From: Sporisorium sorghi
Lineage: Eukaryota; Basidiomycota; Ustilaginomycetes; Ustilaginales; Ustilaginaceae
Direction: 5' to 3'
Assembly: GCA_023212695.1 (NCBI GenBank)
Contig: JALCCG010000333.1
Location: forward strand, 1 to 21,964
Length of the DNA stretch: 21,964 bases
Shown here one piece after another: positions 1-8,927 of this stretch. Under the pieces are notes generated by a model, which saw only the letters and a list, made by a program, of their open reading frames with translations, was not told where the DNA came from and made no database searches. Position numbers and translations under genes: made by a program. The stretch's first letter is position 1, and each line of letters opens with the position of its first letter.

Positions 1-56
1 AAGGGCGAGAAAACAAACAAAAACAAGAACTCCTCCTGTGCCAAGGACAAAGAGAA

Positions 57-57
<1 letters not shown>

Positions 58-93
<36 letters not shown>
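58..93. repeat. Poly-A tract, 36 nt
   Basis: Uninterrupted run of A read directly from the sequence. Its exact length is liable to sequencing error. Confidence 0.95.
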
Positions 94-96
<3 letters not shown>

Positions 97-255
97 CAGG
101 CACAAGAGCGTGGAGCAAAGAGCGCATGGTGCGAGCTCAAATTGTTGGACACACAGGGCACAAAGCAGAAAAGCAGGAGGCTGCAGCTCGACTCTGCAGC
201 TCTTGTGCATTTCACCCTTTCGCCAGCAGCAGCAGCAAATGATGGCTTGGCTGTG

Positions 256-305
256 TTTTTTTTTGTTTTTTTTTTTTTCTTTTCTTTTTCTTTTTCTCTT
301 TTTCC
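256..305. repeat. T-rich low-complexity tract
   Basis: Runs of T broken by single G or C bases: T9, G, T13, then repeated CTTTT-like units. It would be a purine-rich tract on the minus strand. Confidence 0.9.
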
Positions 306-385
306 CTCGCTTCGGCTGCTTCTATTCTCGGTGGCGCTTTCTTTCTCTTGCGCCAATCGACGTGCTGTGCTCGAGAAGCGATGGG

Positions 386-413
<28 letters not shown>
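386..413. repeat. Poly-A tract, 28 nt
   Basis: Uninterrupted run of A following ATGGG. It lies about 290 bases after the first poly-A tract. Confidence 0.95.
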
Positions 414-417
<4 letters not shown>

Positions 418-708
418 CACACGGCTTCGGCATGTCTTCCGCGCGCAAAGAGAGGAGCTCGCAAGCGTTCCTTCTTCGCACGATCCCGTGTGCCTCTCAC
501 TCTTGAGAGAAATGAGATAAGCGTGTGTGGACCGAGGGCGTTTCCCGTCTTATGGGTCGGAGTCTCAACGCGCGGCCGGCTCTTGACCGATCCTTGTGTG
601 TGTGTTGCTCCTCGGCATTTGTTCTGCACGGCGTCCGCCACTTTTGCCAAAGCAGCATCGGAAATTTGAATCTCTTTCTCCACGCGTGGCGCCCGATCTG
701 TTCATCTG

Positions 709-828
709 TTCATGTTTTGCCGCAGCATCGGCTGTCATCACCCCCACCATCCCAAGAACAACCACTGCAAGGCACAGAATGATCGCATAAGAGCAGCCAG
801 GAACGCCGGTTTGGACCAAAGACTTCAT
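709..828 (-). CDS. Possible first exon of a small membrane protein (V-ATPase subunit f-like?)
   Basis: From an ATG at 828 the minus strand encodes a short peptide starting MKSLVQTGVPGCSYAIIL, then a run of Leu/Val, then an Ala-rich turn ending near KHE. The start (M-basic-x-x-V-x-T-G, a Cys, one hydrophobic segment, then HE) resembles what I remember of the small fungal V-ATPase subunit f (RNASEK family). That family needs a second hydrophobic segment, and I could not find a matching exon or a clear 5' splice site between here and position 1. The frame stays open to 565, but the later residues are not membrane-like. It may simply be a chance hydrophobic frame. The 3' limit given is only where the similarity stops. 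Confidence 0.2.
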
Positions 829-1175
829 CCCATTTTACCCAACTGCCGGCGGTCATTGTCCAGATATCGCCCTCTGGCTCTTTATCGCTTCCTGTTTCCT
901 TCGGAAAACCTCGCTCCGATCGCGCGTCCACGGCATCCATACGCTGCTTGATCGAAGCGTCTGACCACCGACTCAGGAACAATTCATGCTTCGATCTCAC
1001 GTCACAGCCTTGAACAAGCGAGCACGCCCCTTTCTCCCCACAGAGAGACGAGGAAAGCAAACAAGAAAGAGGGCTGCCTCTTCTGGGTTCCATGATAACT
1101 TACTGTGCCGATGACACGTCAAGATGAATCTAAGTAACTGCAATTTAGATAGAAGCGATGCTGCTTTGCCGCTCG

Positions 1176-3953
1176 CTAACGGGACCCGCGTCCGCCGCCA
1201 CCTCCCGTGAGGATGAGCTTCTTCTTAACGCGTTTCGGCTTGGACGCTGCTGCGACAGTAACATCCGAGTTGCCTGCGTCCGCGCAATCTGCCTCGGCCT
1301 GGCTCGCCTTGGTTGCTGCTACCGAGTCATCCTTTGAGCCGGCAGCGGCGGTCTTGGCTCCTCCTCCGCCGCCACCACTCGAGCGACCCTGCTTGTTGAG
1401 GCCGCGACCTTCACGCACCGCCCCCGTCGGTCTGCGTCCCGACGCTGTCGAGCCCAAGATGTAATCCTCCTCCAGCTCATGCCACGCATCTTCCATGTGA
1501 TCGTCCCAGATGCCATGAGCGCCCGAGCCGCGTCCCTGGATCGCATCGGCAAAGCTCGACTGAGAGGCAGGCGTGCCCCACACCGTCTTTTTGACTGGCG
1601 CCGCTCCTCGCGCTGGCTTTCTCGATGCGCCGTGCTGCTGCTGAGCTCGTTCTGCCTGATCGTCCGAGGGGATTGAAACTCGATCCAGTCCCGCACGCGT
1701 CCCTTGCAACGAGTCGGGGAAGTCTTCGGTCTCTGCCGCACCAGGATGCACAGGGAACTCGCGCTCGGCGCCAAACATGGCCGACTCGCGGAAGCTGGGC
1801 GATGAGCCGGACGCGAAGCCGCTCTCACCTCTGCTTCCAGTCTCGCCACCTCCGCCGCCATTGCCCCGCCCATGTTCAAAGCTGCGCGAGAGTCCATCCG
1901 ATGGGAAGTTGGCCTCGCTCGTAAACGCAGCCAACTGCTCCTGCTGCCTGCGATACGCTGCCGCTGCAGCGGGCCCACCTTGGTTCGAGATCAGCTCCGC
2001 CTCTTCTGCGCGTGTCTTGGCTCGATCCTCGCGTCGCTCCTTGTCACGTCTCCGGTTGCGACGCTGGCGCAGCGCCTGCTCGTACGGCTGCAGCGTCGCC
2101 TTGCTGATCAGATCCATGCCTTCCCAGTCCACCTCGATAAACACAACGTCCGCTGCCATGGGAATGTGATGCAGATACTTGCATCTCCTGCGCAGCTCCT
2201 CGTTCATGCCGCCCTCGTCTGCACCAGCCACCTTGACCGCAAGGTTGCGTGGTAGCTTGGCGTACGCGCCGTAGTGCGACAAGAGGATCTTGGTGTCGAG
2301 CGGGTGCAGGAAGATGCTCTGACCCGACGCTGCTTGGAAGAACACGTAAGACGACGATTCGGGTTGTGGAGGGTTGACGTTCTTGCGCGCCTTTGGCTGA
2401 CGAGACTGGCCAGTTTTGGTCGGAGCATCCGAGGCCGCTGCTCGAGATGTCCCGCCTTCCTTGCCTGATGCAGCTCCGCCACTAGATGACGAATGACCCA
2501 TTATGCCACCTTGCGATTGCGCACGAAACGCCAAAAACTCTTCAGCGCCCAATGCTGCTTCGGGTGTGCCGTCACGAGCGGTGCTACCGTCGGCTTTGGC
2601 CGGAGCTGCCGTCACCTCTGGCTCCTCGTCCGTCTGTGAGCGCTCCAGACGCTTGCGCTGTCTTCGACTGAGATCGGTACGCTGCAGCTGCCCCGACAAC
2701 GTTGCTTGGTGTTCCTTGAGATCGTTGCGCGCTTGGCCAATCGAGCTGCGGACGATGGGCAAATCCAACTCGTCGCGCACCTTTTGCATCTGGTCCTTGA
2801 CTTTGTTCTGCGCCAACGCCACAAAGTGAAGCCCACTGGCGTCGGTTCCAAAGCTTTTCAGCACGTCGATCTCTTCCACCAGCTCCTGGAGGTCTTTGTT
2901 GAGCGACTCGATGAGCAGCTCGGGCGTGGCCAGCATGAACTTGGCGAAACCCATGACGTCTGGCTGGAAATGCCACGGTGCCGAGTGGACCGGTATGAGT
3001 GGGAAGTCGAGCTCGGAAGCGGGCCACGTTGTCGACTGGGGCAGCGCGAGCGTGGTCACGTTGGGTCGCTCGACAAGACGCAACGCAAGCATGTCGGGAT
3101 GCGAATGTGTCAGACTTGGCGCATTCTCGTCGCCAAGACCGCCTCCTATCGCCTGGTGGTTGTCTTCATCGAGCTCGCTGATGCGCTGGACACGCTCAGG
3201 CTCATACTGCTCTTGCAGCTTGACTTCGTGCTCGCGTGCTGCAGCCTTTGCGTCCCACCAGCGAACAGCCTTGAGATCGCGTGCGTAGACGGCATCCCAG
3301 CAGATGGGACAGCGTCGCCACTTTTGCATCGACGGCTGCAGAGTCGGCGCCGTTGGCCTGCTCTTGTTGTCATCATCCTTGAGCGTGAGATAGTGCAGGA
3401 TGCAGGGGTAGCAAAACACATGCCCACATTTGGTCATGCGTGGAGCCGTGGGAGGCGAGAGACAGATGGGGCAGGCGGCTCCTTCGTGCGCCGGCTCACG
3501 CGGTTGATCGGTGATGGGCGCCGACGAGCCCACCCCAGCCAGCGCCGAGGACGTTGGAATGACGACTTGAAGGATGTCGGTCCAGTTGAGATAGATGTCT
3601 GGATCGGCAAAGTAGGCCGTGTAATCTCCCGTTGGCTTGACGAGGAAGCGATACTGCGCATTGACGTAGCGTTCTTTGTTGAAGGGAGTATAGGTGGCGC
3701 CTCGACGCGATCTGCGAGCTGGCCCGGCGAGAGGCGGTCTGCTTCGAGGTGGCAGAGTGAACGAGAGCAGATGGTTCATGCTCTGTCCACCGCGCTTTGG
3801 CTGCTGATGGACGCTCGCGTCGTTGCGAGCGTGATGCGCATTGTTGCGTCCGGCATTTCTACGTTTGGGGCCTGTATCGGTGGATTCAAAGTGTTGTTTG
3901 GTGGTGCTTCCATCGGTGGACATGGACTTAAACGTTGGCCGCAAGGTGCTCAT
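1176..3953 (-). CDS. RNF10: RNF10-type RING finger E3 ubiquitin ligase
   Basis: The 925-residue protein starts at an ATG at 3953 and has no intron. A C3HC4 RING finger lies at residues 161-218: C161, C164, C176, H178, C181, C184, C215, C218, with motifs CPICLSPP, KCGHVFCYPCI and CPICWD. Before it is the segment YTPFNKERYVNAQYRFLV, where RNF10 proteins carry a conserved block. A second conserved block, about residues 530-660, runs from YVFFQAASGQSIFLHPL through RRRCKYLHHIP to a charged Arg/Lys/Glu helix. This pairing is characteristic of animal RNF10 and yeast Mag2. Members of that family ubiquitinate 40S ribosomal proteins near the mRNA channel when translation initiation or decoding stalls. 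A ribosome-linked role here is inferred from the family. The rest is low-complexity (Ser, Gly, Ala), and the C-terminus is basic (KPKRVKKKLIL followed by Gly-rich residues). The next gene on the same strand, AGX1, ends 765 bases upstream and is transcribed separately. Confidence 0.9.
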   Translation of the reverse strand: MSTLRPTFKSMSTDGSTTKQHFESTDTGPKRRNAGRNNAHHARNDASVHQQPKRGGQSMNHLLSFTLPPRSRPPLAGPARRSRRGATYTPFNKERYVNAQYRFLVKPTGDYTAYFADPDIYLNWTDILQVVIPTSSALAGVGSSAPITDQPREPAHEGAACPICLSPPTAPRMTKCGHVFCYPCILHYLTLKDDDNKSRPTAPTLQPSMQKWRRCPICWDAVYARDLKAVRWWDAKAAAREHEVKLQEQYEPERVQRISELDEDNHQAIGGGLGDENAPSLTHSHPDMLALRLVERPNVTTLALPQSTTWPASELDFPLIPVHSAPWHFQPDVMGFAKFMLATPELLIESLNKDLQELVEEIDVLKSFGTDASGLHFVALAQNKVKDQMQKVRDELDLPIVRSSIGQARNDLKEHQATLSGQLQRTDLSRRQRKRLERSQTDEEPEVTAAPAKADGSTARDGTPEAALGAEEFLAFRAQSQGGIMGHSSSSGGAASGKEGGTSRAAASDAPTKTGQSRQPKARKNVNPPQPESSSYVFFQAASGQSIFLHPLDTKILLSHYGAYAKLPRNLAVKVAGADEGGMNEELRRRCKYLHHIPMAADVVFIEVDWEGMDLISKATLQPYEQALRQRRNRRRDKERREDRAKTRAEEAELISNQGGPAAAAAYRRQQEQLAAFTSEANFPSDGLSRSFEHGRGNGGGGGETGSRGESGFASGSSPSFRESAMFGAEREFPVHPGAAETEDFPDSLQGTRAGLDRVSIPSDDQAERAQQQHGASRKPARGAAPVKKTVWGTPASQSSFADAIQGRGSGAHGIWDDHMEDAWHELEEDYILGSTASGRRPTGAVREGRGLNKQGRSSGGGGGGAKTAAAGSKDDSVAATKASQAEADCADAGNSDVTVAAASKPKRVKKKLILTGGGGGRGSR

Positions 3954-4718
3954 AGAGACGAGAGCAAGGTGATCAGATGAAGCCAGATGGAGCCGGCAAC
4001 GAACGAATGCTGTTGAGCGCCACCGATTCGAGATGGCACGTGGTTATCTGAACGCGAGAGGAGCGCGAAAGGAGCCTGGATCGATAAATTCAGAGCGAGA
4101 CGTCCAAGAGGCGGTTCGAGATTACGTGGTGTGCTTGGTCTGAAGGTCGACCTTCAGGCCTTGATGTGTTGGTCGGATGTCGATGGTGGTGGGAGGATGG
4201 TGATGGAGCTTCAGCCCACATTTCCACACACGTGCAGGACGGCTCAGCTGATATAAAAATTTGCAGTTCCAGAACCTGTATCTGAGTCGCAAAGGCGGAA
4301 TTCGGATCTTTTTAGCGTCAGCAGCCGGAAAGCGCGTCTTGTGGAGGATTTTTGGCTAGTCACTCACGCACGGCCTTGAGCTGTGGCGCGCTGCAAGCTT
4401 CTTTCTCGCTGCACACCCTTGATGAGGGATTCATGCTGTCGAGCAATCCCAGACGCTGTTGAGCTGCCCTACAATCTCGTGGCCGCCAAAGCATGCGTCT
4501 CGTCAAGATCAAATGAACATCAACTTCCGGCGCAAGACAAGCCGGAGTACGTCGACCTTGTCATCACTGACTTGTTGAAGGTCGCTCAACTCACCCCGCT
4601 CAACAGCAATCAAAAAAAAAACACAAAGTTGAGGTCGATGAATGGGAATTATCCTTGGAGCGGATTGCCAATTGCCAAGTCTACATTCGACACCACATCT
4701 TCGTTGCAAAGACTTTCT
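3954..4718. other. Intergenic: RING-gene promoter and AGX1 3' region
   Basis: Head-to-tail spacer between two minus-strand genes. An AT-rich TATA-like stretch (ATATAAAAAT on the plus strand, about 4251-4260; TTTATAT on the minus strand) sits about 300 bases upstream of the RING-gene ATG and is the best core-promoter candidate. A GTGAGT 5' splice-site match on the minus strand (4362-4367) follows an ATG-started 22-codon frame (4368-4434) and might mark an upstream exon. Nothing else is recognisable. Confidence 0.5.
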
Positions 4719-5891
4719 CTAAGGCTTGTAGCCGGCCTCGGCGAGCGACTCCTTGATGCTGGTGAGCAGGTGCTCGATGTCGCCACGCTCCTTGTCGTTG
4801 ACCACAGTGACACCCATGTGGCCGATACGGAAATACTCGTCCTTGACCTGCTTGTGCAGACCGGCAGCGACGACAATGTTCTTGGCGACCAGCTTGGGCA
4901 GCAGGTCGGTCGCCTTGAGGCCCTGCGGGTAGCGCACCGCCGTCATGCCGTGCGCGCCGTCCTTCTTGCCGTCCGCCGCGAGCTGCTTGAGTCCGAGCTG
5001 CGTGACAAAGTCCTTGACGCGGTCCGAGGCGGCCACGTGCTGCTTGAAGCGCTCCTCGAGCGAAGGCGATCCCTTGGTGATGGTCGTCAAGCTGGCGTGC
5101 AGCGCGTAGATGAGGTTGGTGGGCGGCGTGGCAAAGTAGGCACCCGTGCCGGCCTCGTACGCCTTCATGACAGGCAGCCACCTCGACCACGAGGCAAAGT
5201 AGCTGTTGGGAGGCACGGTGCGCTTCTCGAAAGCAGCGATGGCCTTTTGGCTGGCAGCAAGCACCATCAGACCGGGAGGGCAGCCGAGACCCTTCTGGGT
5301 GGCGGTGAGCACCACGTCGATGCCCCACTCCTCCATGCGGATCTCCTCGCTGCCGACACTGCAGACACCGTCGAGCACCAGGATGGTCTCGGGGCTGACG
5401 CGCTTGACCACCTCGCCGAGACCCTTGGCGTCGCTCAGCACACCGGTCGAAGTGTCGACGTGGGTGAAGGTGAGCACCTTGTACTTCTTCCTCTTGAGCG
5501 CCTCCTCGACCTCGGCGAGCGAGGGCTTGGAGCCGATGGGCGCCTTGATCTGGTCGACCTTGGCGCCGTACGTCTCGAGGCAGTCGGCGAAGCTGTCACC
5601 AAAGTAGCCCGAGTTGAGCACGAGCGCCTCCTCGCCCGGCTGGATCACGTTGGCGGCGACGTGGTCCCAGCCGAGGGTACCAGAGCCGGCAGTGAGCACG
5701 GGCTGCGAGTTGGGAGCAAAGAGCACCTCACGCAGCATGCGGATGCAGTCGCCAAAGACGGGGATGAACTCGGGCGAGACATGCGACATGGCCGGGTGAG
5801 CGTTGGCCAAGAGCACGTCGTCGGCAACCTCGATGGGTCCCGGGATGACGAGCAGCTTGTGGGGTGCCTGCTTGAACTCTTGCGTCGACAT
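4719..5891 (-). CDS. AGX1: Alanine-glyoxylate aminotransferase (PLP, class V)
   Basis: From the ATG at 5891 the 390-residue protein has the usual length of the yeast Agx1 / animal AGT family. It would transfer the amino group of alanine to glyoxylate, giving glycine and pyruvate. Visible landmarks: N-terminal LLVIPGPIEV, phosphate-site loop TAGSGTLGWD (67-76), D174 in LDGVCSVGS (contacts the PLP ring nitrogen), the Schiff-base lysine K200 in TATQKGLGCPPG, and YFRIGHMG near the C-terminus containing the substrate-carboxylate arginine. It ends GYKP, so there is no C-terminal peroxisomal SKL-type signal. The open frame continues upstream to further ATGs at 6047 and 6080 (442 and 453 residues). 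I chose 5891 because family similarity begins there. The upstream part is listed separately as a possible targeting extension. Confidence 0.92.
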   Translation of the reverse strand: MSTQEFKQAPHKLLVIPGPIEVADDVLLANAHPAMSHVSPEFIPVFGDCIRMLREVLFAPNSQPVLTAGSGTLGWDHVAANVIQPGEEALVLNSGYFGDSFADCLETYGAKVDQIKAPIGSKPSLAEVEEALKRKKYKVLTFTHVDTSTGVLSDAKGLGEVVKRVSPETILVLDGVCSVGSEEIRMEEWGIDVVLTATQKGLGCPPGLMVLAASQKAIAAFEKRTVPPNSYFASWSRWLPVMKAYEAGTGAYFATPPTNLIYALHASLTTITKGSPSLEERFKQHVAASDRVKDFVTQLGLKQLAADGKKDGAHGMTAVRYPQGLKATDLLPKLVAKNIVVAAGLHKQVKDEYFRIGHMGVTVVNDKERGDIEHLLTSIKESLAEAGYKP

Positions 5892-6080
5892 GTCTGCTCG
5901 TAATGTGGAAGGGAGGCTGTGAGTGATGTGTTGAGTGACTTGCTGGATTCGGTTGCGTGCTACTGCAGTGGCATCGCGTGAGGTCGAGGTGTTGGAAGAG
6001 GTTGAAGGTCGCCGTGAATCGAGAGGAGCGATATGATCCGCGACCATAGGGCCAGAGAGGGATTGACGACGAGGCGGCAT
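5892..6080 (-). other. In-frame N-terminal extension of AGX1
   Basis: The aminotransferase frame stays open upstream, with ATGs at 6080 (A at -3, better context) and 6047. The added 63 residues begin MPPRRQSLSGPM and are rich in Ser, Thr and Arg with few acidic residues, which suits a mitochondrial presequence. I searched the minus strand for a canonical donor (GTAAGT, GTGAGT, GTACGT, GTATGT) between about 5920 and 6400 and found none, although GAGCAG right before ACATG looks like an acceptor. Whether this is leader or protein cannot be settled from sequence alone. Confidence 0.45.
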
Positions 6081-7771
6081 GATTGGCGAAGCGTTGGAAA
6101 TGGTGGGAGGAAGCAAAGGCGACGTGACGACAAAAGCACGGACGGAAACCGATGACAAATCGTAGGAGAGGAGAGTGAGCAGGTGAAGCAAAGCAAGACG
6201 AGGATAGAGCGAGGATCAACCGAGAAGAAGGAGGAGTCCAATCGTCGGAGCGGGGAGCCAAGCGAGAGAATCGAGATCAAGAAGAAGCGAGCGGGCGGTT
6301 TGACAGCACAACAACCGACGTCGAGTCAGGCAAAAGTGCGCGGGAGAGCAAGAGATGTGGAAACAAGGCAGCAAACCAGCCAATTTCGCAATTGTCGACC
6401 GAAAGTCCGAAATACCAAGATGAAGTCGAGAGGCGATTTCCAACCGCGAAGATGGACCGAAAATCAAAGAAAATGGCCAGCAGTGGACGGGCGGCAAGAC
6501 GTGTGTCAAAACGGCAAGCGAGCGTGGGAGTCGCAGCGTCGGGGAAATGCGAGGCGAGGCATACGAGAAGCGGGGCATTGTAGCAAGGCATTGCAGAGTT
6601 GTGCAAGCAAGAGAAGGTCGCCAGATCGTCGTAACATGCGTCGGAGCGACGTTGTGCCGGAGCGAGATGGGTCATGTCGCAATTGTCGATTTAACGGCCC
6701 GATTTCGGATGTGCGCGATCGATCCGATATTCGCCCGAGATTCCGCAGAATGAGCAAGTTACCGGATATCATACCACATTGTAGGCGGTGACGATGTCGA
6801 GAGCGTCGGAAGAGGTTGAAAGTAGCATGTTGTAGACCGCAGATGGTCATTATCAGCAATGTCCGGCGAACATTATTCGTCGTGATGCGATGCGACGTGG
6901 GTCAGTGCGGTGTCGCAGTCGTAAGCCGGATGTTGGGCATGAGACGACGACACGATCGGTGCAGAAGACAAGGCAAAGTGGAGATGGATCCGCAAACGGA
7001 GCAAGCGTGGTCGAGCGAGACAGTCAGTCCAGGACGAGAGATCCGTGTCGAGTTTGCCAGTAACATTCGAGATAAGGTCCATGGAAGCCGGTCCGGTGTA
7101 TGCAGGGTGCATGGTTGCGTGCAGTCGTCGTGAATAACGTTGAGAATGAGCAGCGTTTCGTTTGCGTTCGGATGCGAAGGCCACAGCAGAGGATAAGGTC
7201 CAAGGGATGCGGGGGAAAGGAAGATTGATTTCAACGAGATCGTCAGTGCGTCTGTCCAAGGGTGATTGGCAGTGTCAGCGGTAAAAGGCGCGCTTGAATG
7301 CTTACGCTTGATGTCGGATGTGACAATCTGGAGAGATCAAGTCAACACGACGATGGATGATGGTGGTATCTTGTCAAGAAGGAGTAGGATGAGGGGAGGC
7401 GTCCAAGAATGTGCCGGTTCGAGCTGTTTGTGGAGAAGCCGCCGCGCCTTTCAACGTCAAAAAGCGGGATGCCCGGCTGGAAAGGTCATCTTTCCATCTC
7501 GCTCAGGCCATTTGCGCCGGACATGACCGAAACGACACAAATGCCGCATCGGGAATTGGTTAAAACTTGACATCGGCGATTTAGCCATCTCGAAGCTCGC
7601 GTCCAATCAGGCACGAGAGCAGTCTCCGCCACGTAGAGAGCACGGCCCACGCGCTGGAAGATCCGCTTCTGTAGAGTTGCTTGTAGAAGCCTTTAGTTAT
7701 CCACGTCCACCTCCCTCGACCATGACCATCACCATCCTTTTCTCCTTGGTTCGGCTTCCTGGATCATCAAA
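6081..7771. other. Long divergent intergenic region between AGX1 and SSR1
   Basis: About 1.7 kb separating two genes that point away from each other, so it must hold both promoters. Open frames here are short, start at non-ATG codons or have Arg/Ser-rich translations without recognisable domains, so I call no gene. A short sequence, CGCAATTGTCGA, occurs twice (about 6388 and 6679). No tRNA-like element was recognised. An ATG at 7722, upstream of the SSR1 5' UTR intron, would open a frame overlapping SSR1 out of register if included in the mRNA, so transcription probably starts between about 7725 and 7770. Confidence 0.5.
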
Positions 7772-7849
7772 GTACGTTTTTGGCACTCTGTCTCCTCAGC
7801 TCTCGTCAGACAAGCTCACATATCTAAACTCTACTCTCCTTCTTTGCAG
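7772..7849 (+). other. 5' UTR intron of SSR1
   Basis: Donor GTACGT at 7772, branch-like TCTAAAC at about 7822-7828, pyrimidine-rich stretch, and acceptor CTTTGCAG ending at 7849. The intron is 78 nt and ends only two bases before the ATG at 7852. All elements agree with basidiomycete introns, but splicing itself is inferred. Confidence 0.7.
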
Positions 7850-7851
7850 AC

Positions 7852-8765
7852 ATGCGGTTCTTCGCTCTGGCTGCTTCGGCTCTCCTTGCCCTGGTGCCTG
7901 CTGCTCTGGTTGCAGCTCAGGCACACGATACCCCCGAGCTCGGCATTGTCACCACCTTCCCCAACAACCCCTTCTCCATCGTCAAGAATGGCCAGGCCAA
8001 CACCGTCGTCTTCTCGGTCACCAACCCTCCCAAGGAAGACCGTCTGCTTACGCTCCAGTCCATCACCGGCGCCTTCCTCAACCCCAAGAAGGAAGACGGC
8101 CAGCGTGGACGCGTGCTGCGCAACATGACCACCACCACCTTCAAGTCGCGCCCTCTCCGATCCGTTGGCGGTCGTCCCGTTCAGATTCCGTTCGACTTTG
8201 TGCCCGAGTTCAAGCCGCAGGAGCTTGCGGTCGAGTTTAGCCTCGTGGTCAACGACGAGCAGACGGGCAAGAAGCACCGCATCCACGCCTACCGCGGCGC
8301 CGTCCAGGTCATCGAGCCCCCCAAGAACTGGTTCGACCTCCAGCTCATCTCGGTCTACATCATCGCCATCGCCGCTGTCGTCGGTATCGTCTACTTGCTC
8401 TTCACCAGCTACGTCATTTCGCAGGAGAAGTCGGCCGCTGGCCCCAAGAAGTTTGAGAAGCCTGCCGTCGTCAAGCAAGCTGGTCTCCAGGATGAGTGGA
8501 TCGTAAGTAGAAGCGCTTGTCCCAGTCTGACGACAATAGGCAGTCGTGGGACTGTGCCGTTCTGACGGACTGCAAGCAAGATTACTGACCACATCCTCTT
8601 TCATTTCGCCCCTTGTTTCATCATCTTTACCATCTACTTCAGCCTGAGCACCACCTTCGTGCACGCAAGGGCAAGGGCAAGGGCAAGGGCAAGGCCGCGG
8701 GAGCGCTCAGCAGCGGAGATGACGAGCCTTCGTCGCCCAAGAAGCGCGGCAAGGGCCGCAAGTAA
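7852..8765 (+). CDS. SSR1: Translocon-associated protein subunit alpha (TRAP-alpha/SSR1-like), two exons
   Basis: Exon 1 is 7852-8502 and exon 2 is 8643-8765, joined in phase 0 to give 257 residues. The protein has a signal peptide (1-23, MRFFALAASALLALVPAALV then AAQA), a lumenal beta-rich domain (about 25-160) with one N-glycosylation site (N91-M-T), one membrane span (about 164-188, LISVYIIAIAAVVGIVYLLF) and a short cytosolic tail. The tail is very basic, ends GKGRK and is encoded mostly by exon 2. The order (signal, FSIVKNGQAN...VVFSVTNP, RVLRNMT, QIPFDFVPEF, IEPPKNWFD, membrane span) is that of TRAP-alpha; the distant yeast relative is Irc22. Family role: an ER membrane protein next to the Sec61 channel that helps nascent chains enter. 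The ATG follows directly on a 5' UTR intron acceptor. Confidence 0.88.
8503..8642 (+). other. Coding intron of SSR1
   Basis: Donor GTAAGT at 8503 after the Ile codon of DEWI, and acceptor TACTTCAG ending at 8642. The branch-like ACTGACC at about 8584-8590 is rather far from the acceptor. Removing these 140 nt keeps the frame and joins on a Lys-rich tail ending at TAA 8765. Without splicing the frame ends at 8565 with an unrelated peptide. Nearer AG acceptors (8539, 8543) would give introns of about 40 nt, too short to be likely. Confidence 0.8.
8667..8693 (+). repeat. Hexanucleotide AAGGGC repeat inside SSR1 exon 2
   Basis: Four AAGGGC units plus a final AAG encode alternating Lys-Gly in the cytosolic tail. 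The repeat is in frame, so changes in unit number would lengthen or shorten the basic tail without breaking the gene. Confidence 0.9.
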
Positions 8766-8927
8766 AGCGTCTTCGCAAGCTTTTCTGTGGCTCTTCATAG
8801 TTGGAATGTACAGCAAGTTGGGCTACATTTCTAGCATCATCCGGAAACGTGTCTCTGTCAACGAGCTTACTGTGTCAGCAACGTAACCGCTGGAAGACGC
8901 TTTCTCATCCATCATCCTGTAAATAAC

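Larger units (their letters stand above)
1..1175. other. Low-complexity flank downstream of the RING gene
   Basis: No convincing complete gene is visible. The stretch holds a run of 36 A (58-93), a T-rich block (256-305) and a run of 28 A (386-413). The open frames crossing these tracts encode only poly-Lys, poly-Phe or Ser/Arg-rich peptides. The part next to 1176 should hold the 3' UTR and polyadenylation region of the minus-strand RING gene. One hydrophobic ATG-started peptide (709-828, minus) is listed separately with low confidence. Confidence 0.6.

Noticed and set aside
2706..3980. Plus-strand open frame of 424 codons opposite the RING gene
   Set aside because: No ATG at the start, no domain, and fully antisense to the RNF10-type gene.
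4112..4124. tRNA B-box-like GGTTCGAGAT
   Set aside because: No matching A box or cloverleaf was found around it.
4680..4721. Stop-codon readthrough or hidden peroxisomal signal at the AGX1 3' end
   Set aside because: The stop is TAG followed by AGA, not the TGA CTA readthrough context known in smuts, and the downstream frame shows no terminal SKL-like tripeptide in the codons examined.
4383..5903. Plus-strand open frame of 506 codons opposite AGX1
   Set aside because: It begins with GTG, lies antisense to a well-supported aminotransferase, and its Leu/Asp/Val/Arg-rich translation is what GC-rich third positions produce on the opposite strand.
6183..6791. 202-codon plus-strand frame in the AGX1-SSR1 spacer
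   Set aside because: It starts with GTG, is Arg/Ser-rich and has no recognisable domain. It is more likely promoter sequence.
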